From Caldilinea sp. CFX5 (GTDB taxonomy: Bacteria; Chloroflexota; Anaerolineae; Caldilineales; Caldilineaceae), in assembly GCA_021405325.1 (NCBI GenBank), contig QWII01000012.1, positions 62,001 to 126,000 of the forward strand: a stretch of DNA of 64,000 bases, in the 5' to 3' direction. Of this stretch, positions 20,229 through 27,252 are shown in pieces (the stretch's first letter is position 1; every line of letters starts with the position of its first letter). Made by a program: the position numbers and the translations under genes. The notes under the pieces were generated by a model. That model ran no database searches. It had not been told where the DNA came from and worked only from the letters and a program-made list of their open reading frames with translations.

Positions 20229-20590
20229 AATACGTACGCTGCATTAACAATACTGGTTTCATATATGATGAAAATGGACAGTTGTTTGACGAAACAATTC
20301 CCGATTTAGTTGTCGGTGAGGTGTATAAAGTTGCGCCACCGGCAGAGAATGATGGAGAAATGTTACGCGTCATTGACGCTTCCGGCGAGGACTATCTTTA
20401 TCCAGCTCACTATTTTGAGCCGCTGGCGCCTGATTCACAAGGTAAACGACAACGAACGGTAACTCTCTATCTTGATGATTTTACCAGAGGTATTTTGCAC
20501 GCTGAAGCAGTGGCAGCGAGGAAGCCGATGAGCGCCCTCTTACGCGAGTGGGTTGAGGAACGGTTAGATTTACCCATAGGCGCCGGCTAA
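20225..20590 (+). CDS. Small protein with ribbon-helix-helix-like C-terminus
   Basis: This 121-residue protein has two parts. The N-terminal 75 residues (MKYVRCINNTGF..LVVGEVYKV) look like a small SH3-type beta domain. The last 45 residues (RQRTVTLYLDDFTRGILH..MSALLREWVEERL) resemble a strand followed by two helices, as in ribbon-helix-helix DNA-binding proteins. It is coupled to the preceding 80-residue gene by an ATGA overlap. The arrangement is reminiscent of a two-gene toxin-antitoxin or regulatory cassette, but neither partner matches a toxin family I recognise. Confidence 0.6.
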   Translation: MKYVRCINNTGFIYDENGQLFDETIPDLVVGEVYKVAPPAENDGEMLRVIDASGEDYLYPAHYFEPLAPDSQGKRQRTVTLYLDDFTRGILHAEAVAARKPMSALLREWVEERLDLPIGAG

Positions 20591-20630
20591 ATACCTATCC
20601 ATATTCATTTACATTCTGGATACATGACTC

Positions 20631-21650
20631 ATGACTGACCAACGAGATGTTTTGATCGAAGTGGAAGATCTACGCGTCCACTTTCACCTGCAAGAGGGCA
20701 AAGTGCGAGCGGTGGATGGGGTGAGCTTTGCCATTCGCCACCAGAAGACGCTGGGCGTGATCGGCGAGAGCGGGTCGGGCAAGTCGGTGTCAGCCCAGGC
20801 AATTATGGGGATTTTGCCCATGCCGCCGGCCAAAATGGAGAGTGGACGCATTACCATGCACCTGCCGGAGAATGGCGTGGGCAACCGCAGCATCATTCTC
20901 TCTGATCTGCCGACACGGGGCAATGACTATCGCGCCATTCGCGGCAAGGAGATCGGCATCATCTTCCAGGAGCCGATGACCTCCTTCAGCCCGGTGCATA
21001 CCATCGGCAACCAGATAATGGAGTCGATTCTGCTCCATATCCCCAACATTAGCAAGAAGGAAGCCCGCGAGCGGACAATTGAGATTTTGCGCCGCGTCGG
21101 CATCCCGCGCGCCGAACAGCGCATCGATGCCTATTCACATCAGTTTAGTGGCGGTATGCGTCAACGCGCCATGATCGCCATGGCGCTGGCCTGTAATCCC
21201 AAACTGTTGATCGCCGATGAGCCGACCACTGCGCTCGATGTGACGATTGAGGCGCAGATCATCGAACTGCTTAAGGATTTGCAACAAGAGTTCGGCATGG
21301 CGATCATGTACATCAGTCACGACCTGGCTGTTATCGGCGGGGTGGCGGACGAAGTGATGGTCATGTACCTGGGGATCGTGATGGAACATGCCGGCACCGA
21401 TCAACTCTTTGACAACCCGCTGCATCCTTACACCCAGGCTTTGCTCCGCTCCATCCCCACGATTGATGGTGAGTTGGAACGGCTGAAGACCATCAAGGGG
21501 ACGATGCCAAGCCCCTTTACCGAACACAAGGGGTGCCCCTTCTTCTCCCGCTGTGAGCAACGCATCCCTGGGACGTGTGATGCTACTCGTCCACCGCTGG
21601 TGGAGGTTGAGCCGGGACATAAGGTGCGCTGTGTGTTGTATAACAAGTAG
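20631..21650 (+). CDS. ABC transporter ATPase, OppD/DppD type
   Basis: This 339-residue ATPase has Walker A GESGSGKS (45-52), Q-loop [12 protein letters not shown], signature [15 protein letters not shown], Walker [14 protein letters not shown] and H-loop YISHDLAVI. The C-terminal oligo_HPY domain carries the Cys cluster [15 protein letters not shown], which in this family can hold an iron-sulphur cluster. It powers the peptide/oligosaccharide uptake system encoded upstream, working with the OppF-type subunit downstream. Confidence 0.93.
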   Translation: MTDQRDVLIEVEDLRVHFHLQEGKVRAVDGVSFAIRHQKTLGVIGESGSGKSVSAQAIMGILPMPPAKMESGRITMHLPENGVGNRSIILSDLPTRGNDYRAIRGKEIGIIFQEPMTSFSPVHTIGNQIMESILLHIPNISKKEARERTIEILRRVGIPRAEQRIDAYSHQFSGGMRQRAMIAMALACNPKLLIADEPTTALDVTIEAQIIELLKDLQQEFGMAIMYISHDLAVIGGVADEVMVMYLGIVMEHAGTDQLFDNPLHPYTQALLRSIPTIDGELERLKTIKGTMPSPFTEHKGCPFFSRCEQRIPGTCDATRPPLVEVEPGHKVRCVLYNK

Positions 21651-21756
21651 TCAATTAGTCGCGTAGTCGTTTAGTCGCGTGGTCAATACCGGGCAAGTTT
21701 AGAAATTATAAAAACTGACCAATCGACTACGCGACCAATTGACTACGCGACTAAAC
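21648..21756. repeat. Imperfect word-built inverted repeat
   Basis: Words such as TTAGTCGCGTAGTC and TCAATT are repeated directly on the left side and appear as complements on the right (GACTACGCGAC, CAATTGACTACGCGACTAA). The arms are permuted, not perfectly aligned. It lies between the two ATPase genes and overlaps the stop codon of the first. Confidence 0.75.
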
Positions 21757-21775
21757 AATTTTTGGAGTCAGAAAC

Positions 21776-22825
21776 GTGGCTGAACAAAAAGATGTTTTGC
21801 TCGATGTACAAGGGCTGAAGAAATATTTCCCGGTGCAACAGGGCTTTTTCCGGCGCACGGTTGGGTTTATCAAGGCAGTGGATAATGTTTCGCTGCAAGT
21901 CAAAACTGGCGAGACGCTAGGCGTGGTCGGCGAAAGCGGCTGTGGGAAGACGACCATGGGCCGCTGTCTGGTCAAGCTCTATGAGCCGACCGGCGGCAAG
22001 GTTTTGCTCCACACGCCACAAAAGACCCTCTCTGTCACCGAACTGGAGGGACAAGATCGCCGGCTCTTCCGCAGCAGCGCACAGATTATCTTCCAAGATC
22101 CCTTTGCCTCGCTCAACCCGCGCATGAACATTCTGGAAACGGTGGGTGAACCGCTGCTGGTCAATGGGTTGGCCACGGGACGCGACCTGGAAGAGCGCGT
22201 CAAAGAGGTGATCACACAGGTGGGGTTGCGCGTGGAACATCTGCGCCGCTTCCCCCACAGTTTCAGCGGTGGGCAACGGCAGCGGGTCGGCATTGCGCGC
22301 GCGCTGGTGGTGAAGCCAAGTCTGATTGTCGCTGATGAGCCGGTGTCGGCGCTCGATGTGTCGATCCAGGCGCAGATTTTGAATCTGCTGGAAGATTTGC
22401 AGGCGCAATATGGCTTGACCTATATCTTTGTCTCCCATAATATGTCGGTGGTGCGCTATATCAGCGACCGCATTGCCGTCATGTATGCCGGCAAGTTGGT
22501 CGAGTTGGGGGAAAAGCAGGAGTTGCTCTCGCATCCACGCCACCCCTATACGGAATTGTTGTTGGCAGCCGTGCCGCGCACGGTGGATCGCCAACGGGGC
22601 CACCGCTTGATCACGCCAGGGGAACCGCCCGATCTCGCCAACCTGCCCAAGGGGTGTGTTTTCCAGAATCGTTGTAAATATGTGAAAGATCGCTGCAAAC
22701 AGGAAGAGCCGCAACTGCGCACGGTTGGTGACAATCATTTTGCCAGTTGCCACTTTGCCGAGGATCTGCTCCTGCAAGGGATTGCGTTGAAAACGACGCC
22801 CCCTGTTACCGCTGGCGTACAGTAG
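21776..22825 (+). CDS. ABC transporter ATPase, OppF/DppF type
   Basis: This 349-residue ATPase starts at GTG 21776 behind TTTGGAG. It has Walker A GESGCGKT (52-59), Q-loop IIFQDPFASLNPR, signature FSGGQRQRVGIARAL, Walker B LIVADEPVSALDV and H-loop FVSHNMSVV. The C-terminal oligo_HPY domain contains CVFQNRCKYVKDRC. It completes a five-subunit transporter (binding protein, two permeases, two ATPases). The two following genes on the same strand are membrane proteins without an obvious transporter role. Confidence 0.93.
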   Translation: MAEQKDVLLDVQGLKKYFPVQQGFFRRTVGFIKAVDNVSLQVKTGETLGVVGESGCGKTTMGRCLVKLYEPTGGKVLLHTPQKTLSVTELEGQDRRLFRSSAQIIFQDPFASLNPRMNILETVGEPLLVNGLATGRDLEERVKEVITQVGLRVEHLRRFPHSFSGGQRQRVGIARALVVKPSLIVADEPVSALDVSIQAQILNLLEDLQAQYGLTYIFVSHNMSVVRYISDRIAVMYAGKLVELGEKQELLSHPRHPYTELLLAAVPRTVDRQRGHRLITPGEPPDLANLPKGCVFQNRCKYVKDRCKQEEPQLRTVGDNHFASCHFAEDLLLQGIALKTTPPVTAGVQ

Positions 22826-22889
22826 AAATCCTGCGGTTGGTTGCTCACTCCCCAAGCGCCACTAGCCGCAGGCTAGAAATTGAATCAAG

Positions 22890-23336
22890 ATGGCAACAAG
22901 TGTTTCGCGATATGCGCTGGCCTATTTGCTTTGGGTCATTAGCGTAGCCCTCGCCTTTGTGGCGCTCCTGGTTTCGCGCAGTTCGATTATGATAACGCTG
23001 GGCGCGACCGGCTGGGACCGCTATTTTGTCCACGCCCTCAACCAATTTGGCTTTTTGTTTCTGGCGATCTTTGGCCTGGCCGTGATCGTCTTTACCGAAC
23101 ATTTCTATCGCACCGGAGTAGAAAAGAAGCGGCTTTTTGCACGCTTTTTTCTGATCACCTTGCTCGAATTGCTCTTTCTCACCTTCATGCACCTCTCCGG
23201 TCTTATCAGTCAAGTGATCCTTGGATTCTTTATTCCTACCGCGTTGCTCATCGTGGTGGGTGAAGTGATCCTAGCGCTTGTTCTCTTCTGGCTCTACCGA
23301 CGGGCGTCTCGGCAGGCAGTGGCGCCTGTTGTATGA
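22890..23336 (+). CDS. Four-helix membrane protein of unknown function
   Basis: This 148-residue protein has four hydrophobic segments (about 8-28, 45-65, 80-105 and 110-135) with short, partly basic loops (FYRTGVEKKRL, RRASRQAV). No family motif is recognised. Its stop codon overlaps the start of the next gene (ATGA), which suggests that the small protein and the large GT-C-like protein act together. Confidence 0.65.
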   Translation: MATSVSRYALAYLLWVISVALAFVALLVSRSSIMITLGATGWDRYFVHALNQFGFLFLAIFGLAVIVFTEHFYRTGVEKKRLFARFFLITLLELLFLTFMHLSGLISQVILGFFIPTALLIVVGEVILALVLFWLYRRASRQAVAPVV

Positions 23337-24961
23337 AGCGTTGGCTGTTCCTTGCCCTGCTGTTCCTGAGCGGGGCATTCCTACTTTACTTGCCGATCAA
23401 AACACCGCTGAACATTTATGACGAGGGGCTGGCGCTAGTTAATGCCATGCGGGTTGAGCAGGGTGAAATTCCCTTCCGCGATTACTGGGCCATCTACCCG
23501 CCAGGGCAGTCGTACGCCCTGGCAGCGCTCTTCAAACTAGCCGGCTCGACCATTCTGGCTGAACGCGTCTATGATTCATTTGTCCGCCTGCTCTGTGCGA
23601 TGGTGATTTACTTGTTGGCGGTGCAGATGCTGCGTGCTTGGGGGTGGTCCGTGCTGTTCTACGGTGCAGTGATCGGGCTGCTGGCGGCGGCGACTTTTTA
23701 TGGCTATGCGATGTTTCCGGCACTGCTCTTTGCCTTCCTGGCGCTCCTGCTTTTCTTTTACTACCTGGAACAGCGACGACAACGACTTTTGCTTGTCACC
23801 GGCCTGACCATCGGTGTGACTTCACTCTATCGCATTGATGTTGCGGGTTATGTCGGCATTGCCGTTATGGTAGGATTGCTAGTTGATATGCTGGTCGATC
23901 AGCCAGAGGACAAGCAGGCCCTACAAGCCCTGATAGAACGTGGGACACAGGTTGTGGCTGGGGCGCTGATCATCTTCCTGCCCTTCTATGGCTACCTGGC
24001 GCTGGTTGGCAATGTGGGTGAGATGTTCAATAACCTCTTTATCTTCCCCACAACCACCTTTCATGATGTGCGCCACCTGCCCTACCCAACCTTGCTACCG
24101 GATTGGTCACGGTGGCAAGAGCGCGGGGAGTGGCTGGCCCAGGTCGATTGGGTCTTGGGTGAATGGTTGCGTTTCTACCTGCCGCTCTTGGTTTACACTG
24201 CCGTAGCACTGATTCTTTTGGTCTCCCTCGCGTTTCGTCTGGCTACACGAAGAAAACTGACCCAAAGTGACATCCACGCCCTAACAATACTGGTCTTGGG
24301 GCTTGGCCTCTTTGTCCAAGCGATGAGTCGTTATGATGCCATTCATGCATTGCCGACCTCTCTGCCAACCATCTTGCTCATCGGCTGGCTCTGGCGGCGC
24401 TTGGTCACAGCCAAGTGGTGGCGCGCCTTCCTGACGCCGTTGCCGGCGCTGTTGACCCTCGTTCCGCTCTTTGTCTACGGCTACCTGCCCTATGCCCAAC
24501 TCAGTAAACTGGCCGAGTATTTCCCGCCCACTGGTTGTTTTTCCACGCTGCCGCGCGCCAGTTGTGTGCCGGTTATCGGTGAACAGACGGCAATGATTGA
24601 CTATCTGAATGGTCTGGATGCGGACCAGGGCGCGCTCTATGTCGGCGTGCCGACGCATGACCGGATTTTTATCAACGATGTTTCGTTCTACTTCCTGGCG
24701 GATCGACCCATTGCTACCCTTTATCACGAGTTGCACCCCGGCGTAGCAACAACCTTACCCGTCCAAGAGGAGATTGCCCAAGCGCTAGAAACGCAACAGA
24801 CGCCCTGGGTGGTGATTGCGGATTTTGGCAACCCGAACGAACCCAACGGCAGTGCGTTGAGTAGCGGCGTAACCCATTTGGACGAATACCTACGCAGCCA
24901 CTATACTTTACACAAGCAATTTGGTAATTACCAACTCTGGCAACGCCGGAGCGAACCGTAA
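23333..24961 (+). CDS. GT-C fold glycosyltransferase-like membrane protein
   Basis: This 542-residue protein has about ten helices. The first extracytoplasmic loop reads NIYDEGLALVNAMRVEQGE followed by IPFRDYWAIYPPGQSY. An acidic residue right after TM1 plus the FRDYW..YPPG segment is typical of PMT/ArnT-like and related GT-C enzymes that use lipid-linked sugars. The C-terminal 150 residues form a soluble extracytoplasmic domain with a Cys-containing stretch (GCFSTLPRASCVPV). It is coupled to the small membrane protein before it. The acceptor is unknown. Confidence 0.72.
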   Translation: MKRWLFLALLFLSGAFLLYLPIKTPLNIYDEGLALVNAMRVEQGEIPFRDYWAIYPPGQSYALAALFKLAGSTILAERVYDSFVRLLCAMVIYLLAVQMLRAWGWSVLFYGAVIGLLAAATFYGYAMFPALLFAFLALLLFFYYLEQRRQRLLLVTGLTIGVTSLYRIDVAGYVGIAVMVGLLVDMLVDQPEDKQALQALIERGTQVVAGALIIFLPFYGYLALVGNVGEMFNNLFIFPTTTFHDVRHLPYPTLLPDWSRWQERGEWLAQVDWVLGEWLRFYLPLLVYTAVALILLVSLAFRLATRRKLTQSDIHALTILVLGLGLFVQAMSRYDAIHALPTSLPTILLIGWLWRRLVTAKWWRAFLTPLPALLTLVPLFVYGYLPYAQLSKLAEYFPPTGCFSTLPRASCVPVIGEQTAMIDYLNGLDADQGALYVGVPTHDRIFINDVSFYFLADRPIATLYHELHPGVATTLPVQEEIAQALETQQTPWVVIADFGNPNEPNGSALSSGVTHLDEYLRSHYTLHKQFGNYQLWQRRSEP

Positions 24962-24993
24962 ACCTTCCCAAGCAAACAAAGAGGAGTCTGAAC

Positions 24994-25995
24994 ATGGCGC
25001 TAAAAGTTGCAGTGATCGGTCTGGGTGGCATTGGCAACACCCATGCCCCCGTCTATCAAGCCAACCCCGCCGTCGAATTGGTCGCCGTTTGTGACATTAT
25101 CAAGGAGCGCGCCGACAAGGCCGCAGCCCGCTATGGCGTCAAAGCCTATTACAGCGTCGAGGATCTGCTCAAGAACGAAGAAATCGACGCCGTGAGCGTT
25201 TGTAGCGCCGGCAAGGAAAATGGCGGCGACCACTATGAGCCGACCATGCAATGTTTGGAAGCGGGCAAACATGTGTTGGGGGAAAAGCCCATCTCCAACG
25301 AGATTGAAAAGGCGCGCGCGATGGTGCGCAAGGCCGATCAGAAGGGGGTCTACTATGGCATCAACCTCAACCACCGCTTTGTGCCGCCGGCGGCCAAGGC
25401 CAAACAGTGGGTGACGGAAGGCAAGTTGGGCCATCTGCTGCTCATCAACATGACCATGTGGATCGGCAACCCCAACGAGACGTCGCCCTGGTTTCATGCC
25501 CGTGCGCTCCATCCCCATTCCATTGATGTGATGCGCTACTATTGCGGTGATGTGGCGCGTGTGCAGGCGTTCTTTAACAAAGCGCCGGGCCGCGTCTGCT
25601 ATTCCAATATGCAGGTCAACATCGAGTTTGAGAATGGCGTCGTCGGTCATCTCACCGGCAGCTATGACGCCAACCCGCGCCACAACCTGGAACGCTGTGA
25701 AGTCATGGGCACCGAAGGGCGCTTTGTCCTCGACAACTGCTACGAAGAGTTGACCCTCTATCCGCGCCGCAGCGATGAATTAACCGTCATTCGTAACAGC
25801 ATCATGGGTGGGTTGAGCGGCTTCAACGCGACCTTCACCAATCGCATCAACCGCTGGATCGAACAGGTCAGCGCCGGCGTCCCGCGGGAGGAGATCGACG
25901 CCTCCGGCAAGGATGGGCTGGCCGTACAAGAGGTGATCGAGGCCGCCATTCGCTCCCACGAAACGGGCCGGGCCGAGGAAGTGCCGGTGGCGTAA
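24994..25995 (+). CDS. Gfo/Idh/MocA-family oxidoreductase (paralogue 1)
   Basis: This 333-residue protein has an N-terminal Rossmann fold (VAVIGLGGIGNTHAPVY), the conserved GEKPISNE segment with the catalytic Lys of the EKP motif near residue 100, and the substrate domain with NLNHRFVPPAAKAKQW and ALHPHSIDVMRYYCGDV. It should oxidise or reduce a sugar or polyol with NAD(P). ATG 24994 follows AGAGGAG. It is a tandem paralogue of the next gene: long stretches align without gaps, including TGSYD and ERCEVMG. A 29-bp-arm hairpin separates the two. Confidence 0.9.
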   Translation: MALKVAVIGLGGIGNTHAPVYQANPAVELVAVCDIIKERADKAAARYGVKAYYSVEDLLKNEEIDAVSVCSAGKENGGDHYEPTMQCLEAGKHVLGEKPISNEIEKARAMVRKADQKGVYYGINLNHRFVPPAAKAKQWVTEGKLGHLLLINMTMWIGNPNETSPWFHARALHPHSIDVMRYYCGDVARVQAFFNKAPGRVCYSNMQVNIEFENGVVGHLTGSYDANPRHNLERCEVMGTEGRFVLDNCYEELTLYPRRSDELTVIRNSIMGGLSGFNATFTNRINRWIEQVSAGVPREEIDASGKDGLAVQEVIEAAIRSHETGRAEEVPVA

Positions 25996-26000
25996 ACCGA

Positions 26001-26069
26001 CGTGATTCGTGCTGCGTGACTCGTGACCTTCGACAAGCTCAGGTCACGAGTCACGCAGCACGAATCACG
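26001..26069. repeat. Perfect 29-bp-arm hairpin with loop TCGACAAGCTC
   Basis: The arms 26001-26029 and 26041-26069 are exact reverse complements, built from words like CGTGATTCGTG and GTGACTCGTGACC. The 11-base loop TCGACAAGCTC (26030-26040) is identical to the loop of the unrelated hairpin at 46443-46495. It lies between two tandem Gfo/Idh genes. Confidence 0.92.
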
Positions 26070-26094
26070 TAACACGAATCACGGAGAAACCATC

Positions 26095-27087
26095 ATGTTA
26101 AAAACGTGCGTCATCGGCATGGGGCCGATTGGCAATATTCACTCGACGATGTACAAAGAGGATGAACTGGCGAACTTTGTAGCCGTCTGTGACTGGAACA
26201 AAGAGCGCGCCGACGCCGGCGCGGCCAAGTTCGGGGTGAAGGCGTACTATGATGTGCAAACCATGTTGGAAGCCGAACGCCCCGATGTGGTGAGCGTGGC
26301 GACCGGCGGCCATGAGTATGGCAGTGAACATTATCTGCCCACCATGCAGGCGCTGGAATTTGGCTGCAATGTGATCGGCGAAAAGCCCATCTCCAACGAA
26401 GTCGAAGAGGGCGAGGAGATGGTCGCCAAGGCCAAAGCAAAGGGCATCCGCTATGGCGTCAACCTCAACCATCGCTTTACACCGGCGGCGCGGCTGGCGA
26501 AAAAATGGGTGGAAGAAGGGCGTATCGGCCACCAGCTTTTTATCAACATGAGCATGTGGATCATGAACCCGCGCGAAAGTTCGCCCTATTTTCACCTGAA
26601 AGCGCTCCACCCGCACACGATTGATGTCATGCGCTACTTCTGTGGCGACGTTGAAGCCGTCCACTGTTTCGCTAGCAAAGCGCCGGGGCGCAAGATTTGG
26701 TCCACCGCCGTCTTCAACATGAAGTTCAAAAACGGCTGTGTCGGCACGCTGACCGGCAGCTATGACATCCAGCGCGGCCACCCGATGGAACGGTGCGAGG
26801 TGGCGGGGGTCAATGGTCGCTTTGTGATCGACGACATGTATCGCGAAGTGACGCTCTACCCAGCCGGCAATCTGGAAAAGACAGTCTACACCAATCCCCT
26901 CTTCGGCGGCTACCGGGATTTCAATGACACCTTCCGCAACCGCATTCATACGTTCCTGGAGCAGGTGACGGCAGGTGTCGCGGCGGATCAGATCGATGGT
27001 TCGGCGGCAGAAGCATTAGCAGCACAGAAAGTGATCGCGGCGGCGATTGAGTCGATGGAAACGGAGACGGTTGTGCGCGTCCGCTAA
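26095..27087 (+). CDS. Gfo/Idh/MocA-family oxidoreductase (paralogue 2)
   Basis: This 330-residue protein begins MLKTCVIGMGPIGNIHSTMY. An upstream extension to 26023 runs through the hairpin and is rejected. It has GEKPISNEVEEGEEM for the EKP region, then NLNHRFTPAARLAKKW and ALHPHTIDVMRYFCGDV. It is a clear tandem duplicate of the preceding gene. Where paralogue 1 has a Tyr-rich active-site region, this copy has conservative changes, so a related but different substrate is possible. The stop codon forms the first three bases of the 65-base palindrome at 27085-27149. Confidence 0.9.
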   Translation: MLKTCVIGMGPIGNIHSTMYKEDELANFVAVCDWNKERADAGAAKFGVKAYYDVQTMLEAERPDVVSVATGGHEYGSEHYLPTMQALEFGCNVIGEKPISNEVEEGEEMVAKAKAKGIRYGVNLNHRFTPAARLAKKWVEEGRIGHQLFINMSMWIMNPRESSPYFHLKALHPHTIDVMRYFCGDVEAVHCFASKAPGRKIWSTAVFNMKFKNGCVGTLTGSYDIQRGHPMERCEVAGVNGRFVIDDMYREVTLYPAGNLEKTVYTNPLFGGYRDFNDTFRNRIHTFLEQVTAGVAADQIDGSAAEALAAQKVIAAAIESMETETVVRVR

Positions 27088-27149
27088 GGGTCCGTACAAG
27101 TATAAGTGGCCGCGCTGAGCGCGGTCACTTATACTTGTACGGACCCTTA
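27085..27149. terminator. 65-nt near-perfect palindrome between convergent genes
   Basis: The sequence is palindromic about G27117 with 32-base arms and a single G-T type mismatch. The left arm starts with the TAA stop codon of the Gfo/Idh gene. It lies between convergent genes (26095-27087 plus, 27253-29553 minus), so a bidirectional terminator is plausible, but it is far longer than a normal terminator stem and lacks a U-tract. Confidence 0.8.
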
Positions 27150-27252
27150 GTGTGGTAAACCGGTTCATCATTGGTGCTGGCGATGCTTTTACACAGCAGC
27201 AAAGGTGGGTAGACCACTGGTGGTATTGCGTTGAAAACCGGTAAGCGCATCG

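Noticed and set aside
21917..22855. 312-codon minus-strand frame
   Set aside because: Antisense to the OppF-type ATPase, rich in Gln/His/Arg as expected for a shadow.
26098..26949. 283-codon minus-strand frame
   Set aside because: Antisense to the second tandem Gfo/Idh gene.
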